Source of the DNA: Branchiostoma floridae
Taxonomy: Eukaryota > Chordata > Leptocardii > Amphioxiformes > Branchiostomatidae
Assembly: GCF_000003815.2 (NCBI RefSeq)
Contig: NC_049979.1
Coordinates: 28,700,249-28,764,248 of the forward strand
Reading direction: 5' to 3'
Length of the DNA stretch: 64,000 nucleotides
Notes under the pieces: model-generated
Seen by the model: the letters and a program-made list of their open reading frames with translations, nothing else
Database searches by the model: none
Told to the model about the DNA's origin: nothing
Position numbers and translations under genes: made by a program
Part shown: in pieces, positions 55,401-64,000 of the stretch
Position numbering within the stretch: position 1 is the first letter of the stretch
How the letters are laid out: every line of letters starts with the position of its first letter

Positions 55401-57155
55401 CCAAGGTCAGGCTTGTACCTTTGGTGATATGAAAACACTGTGTTGTATTCTTCAAATTTGCTCCGTTCTCACCTCATCTCGCCGGTCCCATAGCCTCACC
55501 GGCCGTAGGGGCAGCACATCCATCAACATAAGTTTTCCACCTTATGTTGATGAAAGTGCTGCCCCTACGGTATGAAAATTCTAGTATGGTGCAAAATGCA
55601 ATTTTTCAACGTATGTGGAACATTCAATGGATAAATGTGACAATGCCATCACTTTATAGGTTAACAGCACACAGTGAGTGGACATCAGGTAAAGAAATGG
55701 ACCAAGTAAAGACTCCTGCATTCTACAGGGCAACATTTACAGTGGAGGGCAGGCCTAAGGACACATTTGTACATATGAAAAAGGTAAATGTGAGTTTTGC
55801 ACACAGGGTTCAAAATACTTTTCATTACCAGGCTGTCACCATGGTTACTGGTGGTGTTCATTTACAGTACATAAAGTAGCAAGTGTCAGGACAGGATGAT
55901 CCGGTCATTGTGTTTAAACAGGAGGATCTGGTAATTGTGTTTTAACAAGAGTAAACAGAGCAGTAGTTTGTTAGACTAGGCCAGTACTACTACTACTACT
56001 GCTACTACTGTCAGTCAGTAGTAGTACATGTAGTAGTAGTAGTGGCCTAGTCTAACAAACTTATTAAAGTTTGCTAGACTAGGCCAGGAAAGCTATAGAT
56101 AAATTTGAACATTGTATATTTACTGGCAAATGATACATTCTAGTTTTGCATCAGTATCTGTTATAGCAAAATTTTCCAACATTCTCAATGCTTTTCAGGG
56201 AAACTGGGAGAAGGGTGTGGTTATCGTAAACCACAACAACCTTGGAAGGTACTGGAACGTTGGGCCCCAAGAAACCTTGTACCTACCTGCACCTTTCCTT
56301 AAAGAAGGAGAAAATGAGGTAAGTAGCAAGTACTGTACTTCATTTAAGGAAAAAAATAGTTGCAAATGGTAATGGAGTTTTTTCCCTGTTACTGTAGCGT
56401 ATCCATCACTTTTCTTTCTTTTCAGCTTGTGTTGGAAGGCACTACAGACATCCAGGTCTCTAAAATCCTTGATGTTGTCATAAAGATAACACTGTAAATG
56501 CAGAAATGTTCGCGGTGGATTAATGTTCGTGGTTTTCGCGGTGACCACTTCACCACAAACTTAAAACCACCGCGAACATTTTCAATGGCAGTACAAGACT
56601 ACAGTGCATGGTGCTACCACGAAATTAAAACCACCGCGAAAAGTCCTTTTCCCCGCTATCGCGAAATTAAATCCCGCGAACTTAAATGCCTTTACAGTAC
56701 CTTAAAGCCTTTCTTGCTTCGAAACACATTGGATTGGGGAAAAAAAATTCATTTGCATGATCAATGATTAAAGGTAAAAATTTATGAAGGTGATACCGTT
56801 GGCAGGTGTGCAGTGCCATCGAAAACTGTAAAACGTAATTTTGTTTCTTGTTTTTGCTAACCACCAGCATACCAAAATCAAAAATATTCATACATGACCA
56901 TTATGCCGTCCACAGAGAAATATACGCATAATCGTACTAGTACTTTATAACGGTGTCATCAACACATATGCCTTTGAAATAATTTTTGCCACACTTCTAA
57001 TATATTTTACTTCTGAACCAGTATGATTGTATAACTGCATATCTAAAAGTGTTTTTGTCTTACAGATAATTGTGTTTGAGGAGAGGACAGCTGCTCCAGA
57101 GGTGCTTTTCTGTGACAAGCCCAGTTTGGGAGAAACTGTGTACTTCAGGGAGTGA
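40442..57155 (+). CDS. GLB1L2: GLB1L2-like beta-galactosidase (GH35), 19 exons
   Basis: Exons: 40442-40812, 41186-41254, 42250-42345, 42867-42972, 44677-44769, 45779-45860, 46497-46561, 47969-48053, 48678-48827, 49909-50001, 50564-50614, 50887-50975, 51540-51656, 52550-52633, 53597-53681, 55000-55093, 55660-55783, 56199-56318, 57066-57155. All GT-AG and in phase; 687 aa. Residues ~20-34 are one hydrophobic segment after a basic start (signal anchor, type II). The GH35 barrel follows: [31 protein letters not shown] with the acid/base Glu at ~229, [13 protein letters not shown] with the nucleophile Glu at ~303, [18 protein letters not shown]-terminal beta domains include [10 protein letters not shown] and [20 protein letters not shown]. 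The family cleaves terminal beta-galactosides; the GLB1L2/GLB1L3 branch is favoured over lysosomal GLB1 by motif wording. An alternative last exon lies at 56426-56497. Confidence 0.93.
42983..43845. mobile_element. Composite MITE, CAGGGCTCGAAAT termini
   Basis: Outer ends CAGGGCTCGAAAT and ATTTCGAGCCCTG with flanks CATGG/CATGT (four of five match). Inside lies a second inverted pair, ACTACCAAAAATGC near 43001 and CATTTTTGGTAGTG near 43478, with T-rich repeats (CTTTTTCTTGTTTATCTTG twice). It begins 10 bp after the donor of the 42867-42972 exon. Confidence 0.65.
45056..45408. mobile_element. hAT-like MITE with perfect 8-bp target duplication
   Basis: Termini CAGGGCTCTAGCCAGC and GCTGGCTAGAGCCCTG, 353 bp, flanked on both sides by GCTGACCC (45048-45055 and 45409-45416). 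The 8-bp duplication and CAGGG end fit the hAT superfamily. It lies in a GLB1L2-like intron. Confidence 0.85.
46895..47936. mobile_element. 1.04-kb non-autonomous element with internal tandem repeats, CATCT target duplication
   Basis: Ends CAGAGGCGGCGGCAG and GCCGCCACTG are inverted, with GGGGGGCG runs just inside both. CATCT flanks both sides (46890-46894 and 47937-47941). The inside is about five diverged ~180-220-bp repeats with CCCTCTGAAAYGCCATTTYCT and AAATTTTGCTGCCAGACTAA. Minus-strand frames here mirror the repeats and are not genes. Confidence 0.75.
49100..49168 (+). mobile_element. LINE-like 3' tail fragment
   Basis: Ends GGGCATGAATATGCAATAAA then GATTGTTC, similar to the fragment at 29700-29780. 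Only a 3' remnant is visible. Confidence 0.35.
49234..49541. mobile_element. hAT-like MITE, CAGGGCTCGAAAT termini (copy 2)
   Basis: Relative of 6014-6364 with the same TGGGTGCACC-rich interior and shared stretches such as TACCATGACAGACATTTT. GGATA flanks both ends, a 5-bp target duplication. Confidence 0.75.
50009..50217. mobile_element. MITE, CTGTAAATG termini, TA flanks (copy 1)
   Basis: Left end CTGTAAATG and right end CATTTACAG with TA on both sides; the symmetry extends to AAGTACTG/CAGTACTT. The interior contains GCGGTGG and CCACCGCGAA words. It starts two bases after the donor hexamer of the 49909-50001 exon. Relatives at 53335-53398 and 56492-56697. Confidence 0.75.
51700..51925. repeat. 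(ACAAC)n-type microsatellite region
   Basis: Imperfect CACAACACAACACAGTACAA repeats in a GLB1L2-like intron, soon after the 51540-51656 exon. Frames on both strands are compositional. Confidence 0.85.
51991..52222. mobile_element. MITE with TTAA target duplication (piggyBac/Kolobok-like)
   Basis: Termini CCCTTAAACTGCC and GGCAGTTTAAGGA, flanked on both sides by TTAA (51987-51990 and 52223-52226). The interior repeats TATATCCGGG. TTAA sites with CCC-type ends fit piggyBac; no transposase is present. Confidence 0.75.
53335..53398. mobile_element. MITE fragment, CATTTACAG end (copy 2)
   Basis: The right half only of the family at 50009-50217: GGTTTTGAAAACCGCAAACA, then ATTTCTGCATTTACAG. Confidence 0.55.
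53770..54830. other. Unclassified intronic sequence, probably repeat-derived
   Basis: It lies between GLB1L2-like exons 53597-53681 and 55000-55093. It contains a 114-codon minus-strand frame (54445-54789) with internal GDPAKLSG-like repetition and no domain I recognise, plus a short direct repeat (TAGCTTAGCAGGGGTCCC twice near 54520-54555). A degenerate retroelement is possible but not shown. Confidence 0.3.
55503..55570. repeat. 68-nt near-perfect hairpin
   Basis: CCGTAGGGGCAGCAC (55503-55517) pairs perfectly with GTGCTGCCCCTACGG (55556-55570); the next 15 positions pair except for two, closing on an 8-base loop. It is the size of a small pre-miRNA or a tiny fold-back insertion, in a GLB1L2-like intron. 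Confidence 0.7.
55966..56060. repeat. Palindrome around (TAC)n/(GTA)n
   Basis: GTTTGTTAGACTAGGCC on the left is mirrored by GGCCTAGTCTAACAAAC on the right, enclosing ACTACTACTACTACTGCTAC and its inverse. A third partial copy (TTTGCTAGACTAGGCCAG) follows at about 56069. Confidence 0.85.
56426..56497 (+). CDS. Alternative terminal exon of the GLB1L2-like gene
   Basis: It follows a good acceptor (tttcttttcag) and is in phase 0 with the 56199-56318 exon, giving [20 protein letters not shown] then ITL and TAA. The start LVLE would continue the ENE of the preceding exon just as IIVFEE of exon 57066-57155 does, so the two look like alternative versions of the same beta strand. It would make a 681-aa product. 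The stop codon lies in a transposon terminus (56492-56697). Expression is unknown; a decaying duplicated exon is the alternative. Confidence 0.45.
   Translation, partial: LVLEGTTDIQVSKILDVVIKITL
56492..56697. mobile_element. MITE, CTGTAAATG termini (copy 3)
   Basis: Left end CTGTAAATGCAGAAATGTTC then GCGGTGG, right end GCCTTTACAG, interior CCACCGCGAA words in both orientations; same family as 50009-50217. Flanks do not show a clean TA duplication. Confidence 0.7.
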
Positions 57156-58105
57156 CATATGCAGCAAACCACCGATGAACTGATGAAACAGGAATCACTC
57201 CTGTGGTGATACATGTACTTAAATGATGACATAGACATTCCAGTGGCCTGGTGACGGATGGAAAATTGTAACACATAAACTGCTTTTGTCATGGAAGTGG
57301 GCTCACAAACTGTGTACTAAGACTTTACGTCAAACGTTATGTTCATAAATGATAGAGCGCATTTGAACGACATTCTCCAAACACGACAGGTTTCATGGAG
57401 CCCGACTTCCACCAGGAAGCCAGATGTCCCCACATATGCAGGCAAATGTTATGGATATATGCTACACAATGTTAGTGGCTATTCCCCTTCCTCACTTTTA
57501 CATGAAATACATTGTACTGAAAGAAATTGGCTTACATATCATAAATCAGTCAGGTTGGTAGTCAAACACTTTCTTCTTCTAGGTTTGGAAAATGTCGTTC
57601 AAACGAATTTCTGTTATTTACGGACATGGGCGATGACATACAGTTTGTGAGCAAAGTCTCCTATGATAAAAGCAGCTTGTGCGGTTAAAATCTACTTATT
57701 ATGCTCCTCTTGAGGACGAATTGTTGTTGTTTGGTTCATTGTTGCTACAATTCTAAGGTCTGGCATCCCACAGACAGATGTGTCCAAGCCACCTAAAATA
57801 ATTTCTTTCAACTAATGCCTGTATGGGCAGCGTTTGACAGTTTACTTCATTTCTGATTTTGTCTTTTTTGGTGACCCACCAAGATAATTATTAATATTAT
57901 TCAATATCATGGCTCTGTGATTCATAGTTATGGACAAAAGATAAAGTAAAAAAAAATAATGTTGTGTATGAGTTGGAGAAATAGGGAAAGAAAATTGCTG
58001 TTTTGTGTTGTAGGATGCTGCAATACCCATCGACCCCTTTTCAATAAGAAGAGTCCTTTCTTGGCACCTGATTTTGTTGTTTCATTTTGGACACAACATG
58101 CAAGT

Positions 58106-58315
58106 TTTTTTTTCTTCTTTTTTTTTCTTCCGTTTTTGAGGCCGCAGTACCAACTTCAATTTCCTGAAGACTTTTGTAGCCTATATAGGAAAGTCGTGTA
58201 AAGTGCCTTTCCCAAGGGCACAAGATTGGTGACACGTCAGGGTTTGATCTCAGGACCTTCTGGACCTAAGTCAAACGTTCTGACGATTGCGCCACACGGT
58301 CCCACGGTGGTTTTA
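58106..58315 (-). mobile_element. tRNA-derived SINE with a different head (copy 3)
   Basis: On the minus strand: GACCGTGTGGCGCAATCGTC (tRNA-like A-box region), GAGATCAAACCCTGA (B-box-like), then the same body word CTTGTGCCCTTGGGAAAGGC and ACTTTACACGACTTTCCT as the SINE at 19277, ending in a poly(A)-like run (T-rich at 58106-58132 on the plus strand). Confidence 0.7.
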
Positions 58316-58735
58316 GTACCGGGTATGCAAAGTAAGCTCTTTCGTAATTTTTTTCAAGCTCTTAAACAAGATGACTTCTCACCACTGGTGCACCATGATG
58401 GATTCAGGCCAAAAACTGCTTGTTCTGAAAGTTGCAGATTATTTTTATTGTATGTACGTAATACCATCTAATATTCCTGTTCGTAATATTTGTGAAGTAA
58501 ACCTTTGACAGTCTAAAAGTGCCTCAAACTCTTCAAATTCTGCATACAGATTTTGACAACTTGACATCAATACACACTAATTAACTGCCAAATCATATAT
58601 AGAGCAAAATTTAAAATGAAGGACTATGCTTCCATGAAATGTTACATGAAGCCTAGTAGCCATCAACAAAAACTAAAACACAGTGTATTCGATATGGGTA
58701 TTGGATAAGGCAGTTGGTAATGTAATATTTTCCAT

Positions 58736-59100
58736 CAGGGTTGTAGCCAGGCTGAAAGCATTTTCAGTCCCCTTGATTTTGAATGGGAATCCTATCGAGC
58801 ACCGAAGGCATGGGGTGACGTTGCGCCTCGTTTCTAGGGGGTCTGGGTCCCAGAAATTTTTTAAATCAAGACCCTCTGAAACACTATTTCCTGCATTTTG
58901 AGGTGCAAATTTTGCTCGTAGACTAAGCTGTTCAATGGCATCTGTTTTGGTGAAGAAGAACACATGGGTTTCAGCTTTTTTTATATCTTTACATATCAAT
59001 TTTTGTCTGTCCCAGAGGACGGAATGGGGAAAACTTTTTTTAGTCCCCAGCTGCAAAATTCCTTCAAAGGACTGAAGGACAGGTTCTGGCTACAACCCTG
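58736..59100. mobile_element. MITE, CAGGGTTGTAGCCAG termini
   Basis: Ends CAGGGTTGTAGCCAG and CTGGCTACAACCCTG, 365 bp. The flanks TTTTCCAT and TTTCCCAT agree at seven of eight positions. The interior shares CCCTCTGAAACRC and GCAAATTTTGCT words with the element at 46895-47936. Confidence 0.75.
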
Positions 59101-60600
59101 TTTCCCATTATGATAAGCTTTTGTGGAAAGGGAGATTTATTTATAGTCAGAGGTCTGTACATATTTTCTTCAACTTGAATTTCTTGGTCTTTTATACTGT
59201 ACCAAATTGGGTGAATTTAGGAAGAAGCTAAAAAAGGGAAAGGGGACCTTTAATTAAAAGCAAAAAAAAATAAGTGCCCAGTGGTATGACCTGAATCTTT
59301 CCTACTTTGTGTTGCTTAAAGTGGGTCAGGAAAATTAGAGAGGATGGAAGAATGCAGTTTATAATTTAACATAATGTTATGTCACTTTTTTTTTTCTGTC
59401 GATTTATTTATTAGTTAAACAGCGAAGAGTTATCAGCTAAGTGATGGGCAGCCATTCTAATCCTTGAGCATATATAAAGTATACAAGATTCGTTCGTTCT
59501 GTATACTAGTATTATTGACTTCAGTGATTTTTGTATCATCTGGATGACATTCACATGAGGTTTGAATGAAGTCAAAATGCTATATGCTTTCTGATTGGCT
59601 GGTTCCCTTCAAGTTACAAGTATTCTGGTTGCCAGGTTGGGGGATTTGTCATAGTGGTGAAGAATAGGCGGGAGATTCAAAAGATGTTTTGAAAGCCACG
59701 TTTGTAGCTTCTTGTGGCCTATTGGACTGCCATGAACTGGGCTTCTTAATGTGTTGAAAGAGTCAAATTGTGCCTATGGCGGTCGGCCCAATATCCTCCA
59801 GTTACAGCCACAGACAGTGTTACACTGAGACTGCCATTTTGCGTTTTTCGTTAGGTTCATGTATCTTTAATATTGTCATCACTTTTATTGTGATGGCATT
59901 GTAATGAAATTTAAAAAAATAGGTGATGTTTATGCCACTTAGTTTTCTTTGCCAGAAACAACAATTGTTGTGCAATAATGATGGGTGTTTTTGACAGGAA
60001 TTTTATATTGTTTCTGTCATTGTACATTGTTCATAGGAGCGGAAGCAAATTATTGTGATGCCTTATGCTTCTTATAGTTTACACTTGTCTATGGCAATAA
60101 AAAAAACATGGTGGTTAACTATCAATGTTGTTTTGTGACTCCTTGGCTCATTTAAGGCTATTCCCATTAGCAAACCATAAAAAGATTTTAAGTGGTATTC
60201 CAAGGGCTTTACTTTGAAAAGAAAATACTTTATAAACCAATTTAATGCTATATTACAAAAATTCATCTTTACATCAAGGATTTGATTTAAAGATGATTTA
60301 ACCTCCCAATTAAATTTAAGTAAAAAAATGATAAAGAATGTAATAAGTTGATTTATTTCAGCTTATTACTTGAAACTGAAAGTACCATATTGCATGCTTG
60401 AGAACATGTATGAAACATATGATGCAATATCAAGTGAGAAAGGATACTTCATAATTTGATTAATTGATCATAATAACTAAAATATCACCAAACCACAAAA
60501 TATGTGCCAGCTTGTAGTGTTCTATATGTATTTAGCCTGTCTATATTGTATAAAAAAAATAGGTTAAGCTGCTATTCCGTTCAGATCTGCTTGGCGGTCT

Positions 60601-61172
60601 TCTGTGCGCCGCACCAAGTTGACGTGTCCTCCTGATGACTGAAATACCTTGACAACTCTACACTACTTCTTCAATCCTTCATCCGGGACATTTGAAATGC
60701 CACTCCCATGACGTCAGTGCGTCATCCGGGCACCTTTGAACTCAGTTGATTGACAGTTGCTAGGGGCAACGAAGCTGTCGCGTCATTCGTCCGATTCCCC
60801 TCCGAACTGAATTCGAAATAAAGAACGTATTTTTTCCGCCATTTTGTCTGCAGTTGCAGCCGATCGAAAAAATTATTTCTGGAGCGAAATCGGATGTGCA
60901 AGTGGCGTGTCGAGGAGCCGGAATTCGTCGTGGGTTAATTGTTTGATCAGATCCCGCCCTCTGATGTGGATTTTGAGATGAATCGGGTGGAAATCTGGAC
61001 AAAGCAAGGCTGAATTGGAAGGAAATTTGTTTCGCGCGCCATTTTTATTGGCCTGTTCAGGGACAACGATTTGAACAGACGATCAACGAGAGGATTGTGG
61101 ATCCCGGAAGTCCTGACCCGCCAAACTTGGATTTTGCGTTCCAGATCGGGATACACTGGCCCTAATACACCT
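60601..61172. promoter_or_regulatory. CpG-rich candidate promoter and 5' non-coding exon
   Basis: A GC/CpG-rich block contains TGACGTCA inside CATGACGTCAGTGCGTCA near 60708-60725 and ends with a consensus donor (CTTG|gtaagtg) near 61172. No start codon leading to a plausible protein is seen, so if it is an exon it is non-coding and the gene continues beyond the window on the plus strand. Confidence 0.35.
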
Positions 61173-64000
61173 TGGTAAGTGATTATTTAATGAAAAACTT
61201 GTAGGAAAAAATTGTGCGAGGTCACCGAGTGGGGGTGCATGTTGCAACAGACGCAACGCAACACTGGGACACCATCAGCCGGCGTAGCCTTGGTGCACTT
61301 CCCGGTTCCGACCGGCTTTCTGCTCCATCTTGCCATGTTGTTGTCTGTTTAGGGCACACAGGAGAAAAAATAAGACTACCAGTAGGCATATTTGAGCGTC
61401 ATTTCTTGTCCTTGAAAACCATAGCGGTGGAATTTCTGGGATGACTTCAAAGAATGTGGCTCTAGACGGGGAATAAACAGTGGCGTAGTCTGGCTAGCGT
61501 GGGGAGGGCGAAAGGGTGGATGTGCAGGAACTGTTGCTCGGAAGGATCGTATTTTGGCTCTAATTTCGGACGGATTTGTGGACCTTGCAGTTTTAAAATA
61601 AGTCTAGGATATCCTGATGATGTAGTGGCGGCTGCATTAGCGACATAGCGCCCTATTTTTGTGGTATGACGGGCATTTCTGGCAGGATGGAACGGCACGG
61701 AAGTGACTGTTCCTCCGCCTTTTCGGTGCTCACGAAGCCGGCCCAAAAATTGCCAAATCTCCCCTGTAATCGCTTCCAATCTACCCACAAAAACACATCT
61801 TGGTTTTCTTAACGCAATCATGCGTTAAATTTCTCTCATGTTTTGTTCAGAAGTCCGTTTTTGGACCCCAAATGTGTTCATTGTTGGGTGGCCACGTCGG
61901 ACTGTTTGGGTGATCAGCTGTTCCTTGCATGTCAATTCAAAATTGCAGCCATTCTTGCGGAGCGTCTAGTTTTTCCCGACGACATCTCTACCAGACAACG
62001 CCGCTCTGACCCCACCAAACCCACCTGGATCAAGTTATCCCGGTTTTAAGAACATTTCTGAAAAGTGTTTGTCTTGCTAATTAAAAGATCAGAGCCGATT
62101 TTTGTCTCGTTTTCTTTGTTTTGTTATGACGGCCTCGCATTGGAAATTGTATTCAAAATGGCCGCCTTTCCTAGACGCGAAGAAGTCGGCGTTTTCTGTT
62201 GGAAATTTTCAAATTATTCGTGGATTTAACTGAGGTTTCCCACCGTAATTATGACCCTTGGTAGCGTTAAAAATTGTGGGAAGTAATTTCTGGACAAATG
62301 TGGCTGGTAAAATTGTGTGATCCTCAGAAAAATGGAACGATCTGTCCCTGAATATTTGGCTACATGTAGCCGTCAGCTGTTCCAATTAGTATGCAGTACT
62401 CCCGCGGGGACCTTAAGTCGCGTGCGAGGGGTTCCCCTTTGCAGAAGGGTTAGTTTAGGCTTCGCTTAATAGCTTCACAGTTTTAAATTATTTTAAAGGG
62501 AATTTTCTATCAGCTGCATGGTAGAAAATACACATGAAGGCATTCGCTTGATTTGCCAACTGGCTGTCAGCTTAGAAATTTGTCAAAGTGAATAAATTTA
62601 TTAGAACTCGCATTGACAGCAGAGCTTATGTTGTATTTTACGGCCTTTTCTTGTACATCCTGCTGGTATGTTTGGATCAAAACAGTTATAACAGATGCGT
62701 CAGAAACAATTTGGGGACAAATCAGGCAACACCGCTTCTCTCCTATTGGTTTAGCTTTTATCTCGAGCGATCTGAATCAGTAGGATGCCAGTGAGTGCGT
62801 TGAAGGAGTCTTGTAGTGTTTCTCTCGCGGACGCATGCGGATGCCGTCCTACGCCATGTTGGTAGCAGAGGATCCCACGTGGATGTACGGTACCCCCTGC
62901 GGTAGGTACAGTGATTGTCAGAGGCGATGAAAATGTGAGATGTTCTTGACTGACCTGAGCTGTATATTTTGCCCCTCAGCTAAACAGTATCGGAGAGGAA
63001 ACGTGAGACATCACGTGCTGCTTGCCATGTCTGTCCCTGTCGCATACAAGCTGTTCCGATATGTTATGATAGGCTGGCCCGATGCAACGGATATCATGCC
63101 AGTCATAATTGACATAATATCACTTGTAGTTTCGCAGCGGTTGCCCCCATAGAGTCTTTCTGTCAAGTCCCAAAATAGCTGCAGGGGCTATGGCAGGAGG
63201 CATACCCTTTATCTATTTCTATCCTTGTATCGAGGCAGAAGTTATATAACAATCTGCTACAGGGTATTGAGATCACCGTGTTGAAATGTCTAATTTCTGA
63301 TCTTACTTCAACTTATGATCAGTGCCATTTTCATTTTCTCCAAAGTGTAAAATGCTATTTTACCAGTCATAAGTCAATGTGACGATTATCATGCAACTAG
63401 TAGATGGGGAAAAAGATCCCTACCATTAGTACCATTTTAGCGTGCAAGCCATAATCGTGTCATTATTTGATTTTGAATGTAGCAACAACTGTTGAACGTC
63501 AAGCGCCGATTTCACCACGGTTTCTTATCAGATGTAGACTGCCGTTTCAAACGATACGTTTCAGTAGCGTACAAAGGTCATCTTTGTCGAAGTCAACTTA
63601 AGGGTGCATATTTAGTGAAAGCCAGTCAATGGGGAAGTTTTAAGTGAGTTAGGCTACCGGAAAGGACTTTTTGTACAGGAGTCTCCCACTAGCTTTCACC
63701 AGTCCTGGGTGTCATGTGACATTCTTGCCACCCTTGAACTTGACCCCCGTCTAAACTGCGTCAGGAGGCAGTGTACATGTCGGGCGAATTGTTGGATAAA
63801 GAGTGATTAAATGTCAGTCGTTTACGCAAGTTGGAGACTCGATCTGGGAGTTGGGCTCTTGAGTGCATGAATCATACAGAGTTTTCTCAATTATTTGAGT
63901 GTCTGCGATTGGTTATGTGTTATTTGTGCGTCATGCAAGTCAACTGGAAGTCACATTAGAGTCAGCAAGTTTCCCTTATCAATGAGACACTAACAGTATG
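61173..64000. other. No gene recognised
   Basis: Moderately GC-rich sequence without repeats I could define or exons I could support; short frames here show no family resemblance. It may be a first intron of a gene starting near 60.8-61.2 kb. Confidence 0.3.

Larger units (their letters stand above)
57156..60600. other. GLB1L2-like 3' flank with SINE and MITE
   Basis: No coding exon is supported. AATAAA at 60096-60101 is the clearest polyadenylation signal, but it is 2.9 kb from the stop codon. Contents seen are the minus-strand SINE at 58106-58315 and the MITE at 58736-59100. Confidence 0.4.

Noticed and set aside
61214-62049. Short frames in the last 3 kb as coding exons
   Set aside because: No family resemblance, no consistent splice phases; base composition alone explains them.

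Overview
The window reads as nuclear DNA of an intron-rich animal, most likely an invertebrate chordate of the amphioxus (Branchiostoma) type. That assignment is inference: it rests on small exons with clean GT-AG borders, conserved deuterostome-type genes (RBBP5, an alpha-2,8-sialyltransferase, a BTBD17-like gene, a GLB1L2-like beta-galactosidase) and a very high load of short DNA transposons, SINEs and LINE tails. There are no bacterial-style operons, CRISPR arrays or phage genes.

Layout. 365-1229 (+) holds the last two exons of an ST8Sia-like sialyltransferase that begins outside the window. 1230-5800 is repeats: a LINE 3' end, a ~0.7-kb fold-back element and a 55-bp minisatellite. 5802-11316 (-) is an unrecognised eight-exon gene with a coiled-coil middle and a strongly basic C-terminus. 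11317-16050 is intergenic, with two CRE-type sites and a perfect DR1. 16051-24424 (+) is a five-exon BTBD17-like gene whose fourth intron carries a 3.43-kb element bounded by inverted repeats and a 3-bp target duplication. 24425-27091 is mostly the BTBD17 3' flank and the RBBP5 3' UTR. 27092-39726 (-) is a complete 16-exon RBBP5 gene. 40442-57155 (+) is a complete 19-exon GLB1L2-like GH35 gene, head-to-head with RBBP5 (715 bp between start codons). 57156-64000 has repeats and a CpG-rich stretch that could be a promoter and first non-coding exon of a further gene.

Exons were assembled by hand from splice signals and reading phase. All three genes judged complete from recognised families (BTBD17-like 427 aa, RBBP5 554 aa, GLB1L2-like 687 aa) close without frameshifts, which supports the models. 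The genes are not evidently functionally linked: RBBP5 is a chromatin (MLL/COMPASS) subunit, GLB1L2-like a glycosidase, ST8Sia a Golgi glycosyltransferase and BTBD17 a BTB-BACK protein. The most noteworthy material is the transposon interplay with genes: an alternative 3' exon of the galactosidase whose stop codon lies inside a transposon terminus, a related element abutting a splice donor, and a duplicated splice-acceptor region in the unrecognised gene. I found no convincing undescribed multi-gene system.
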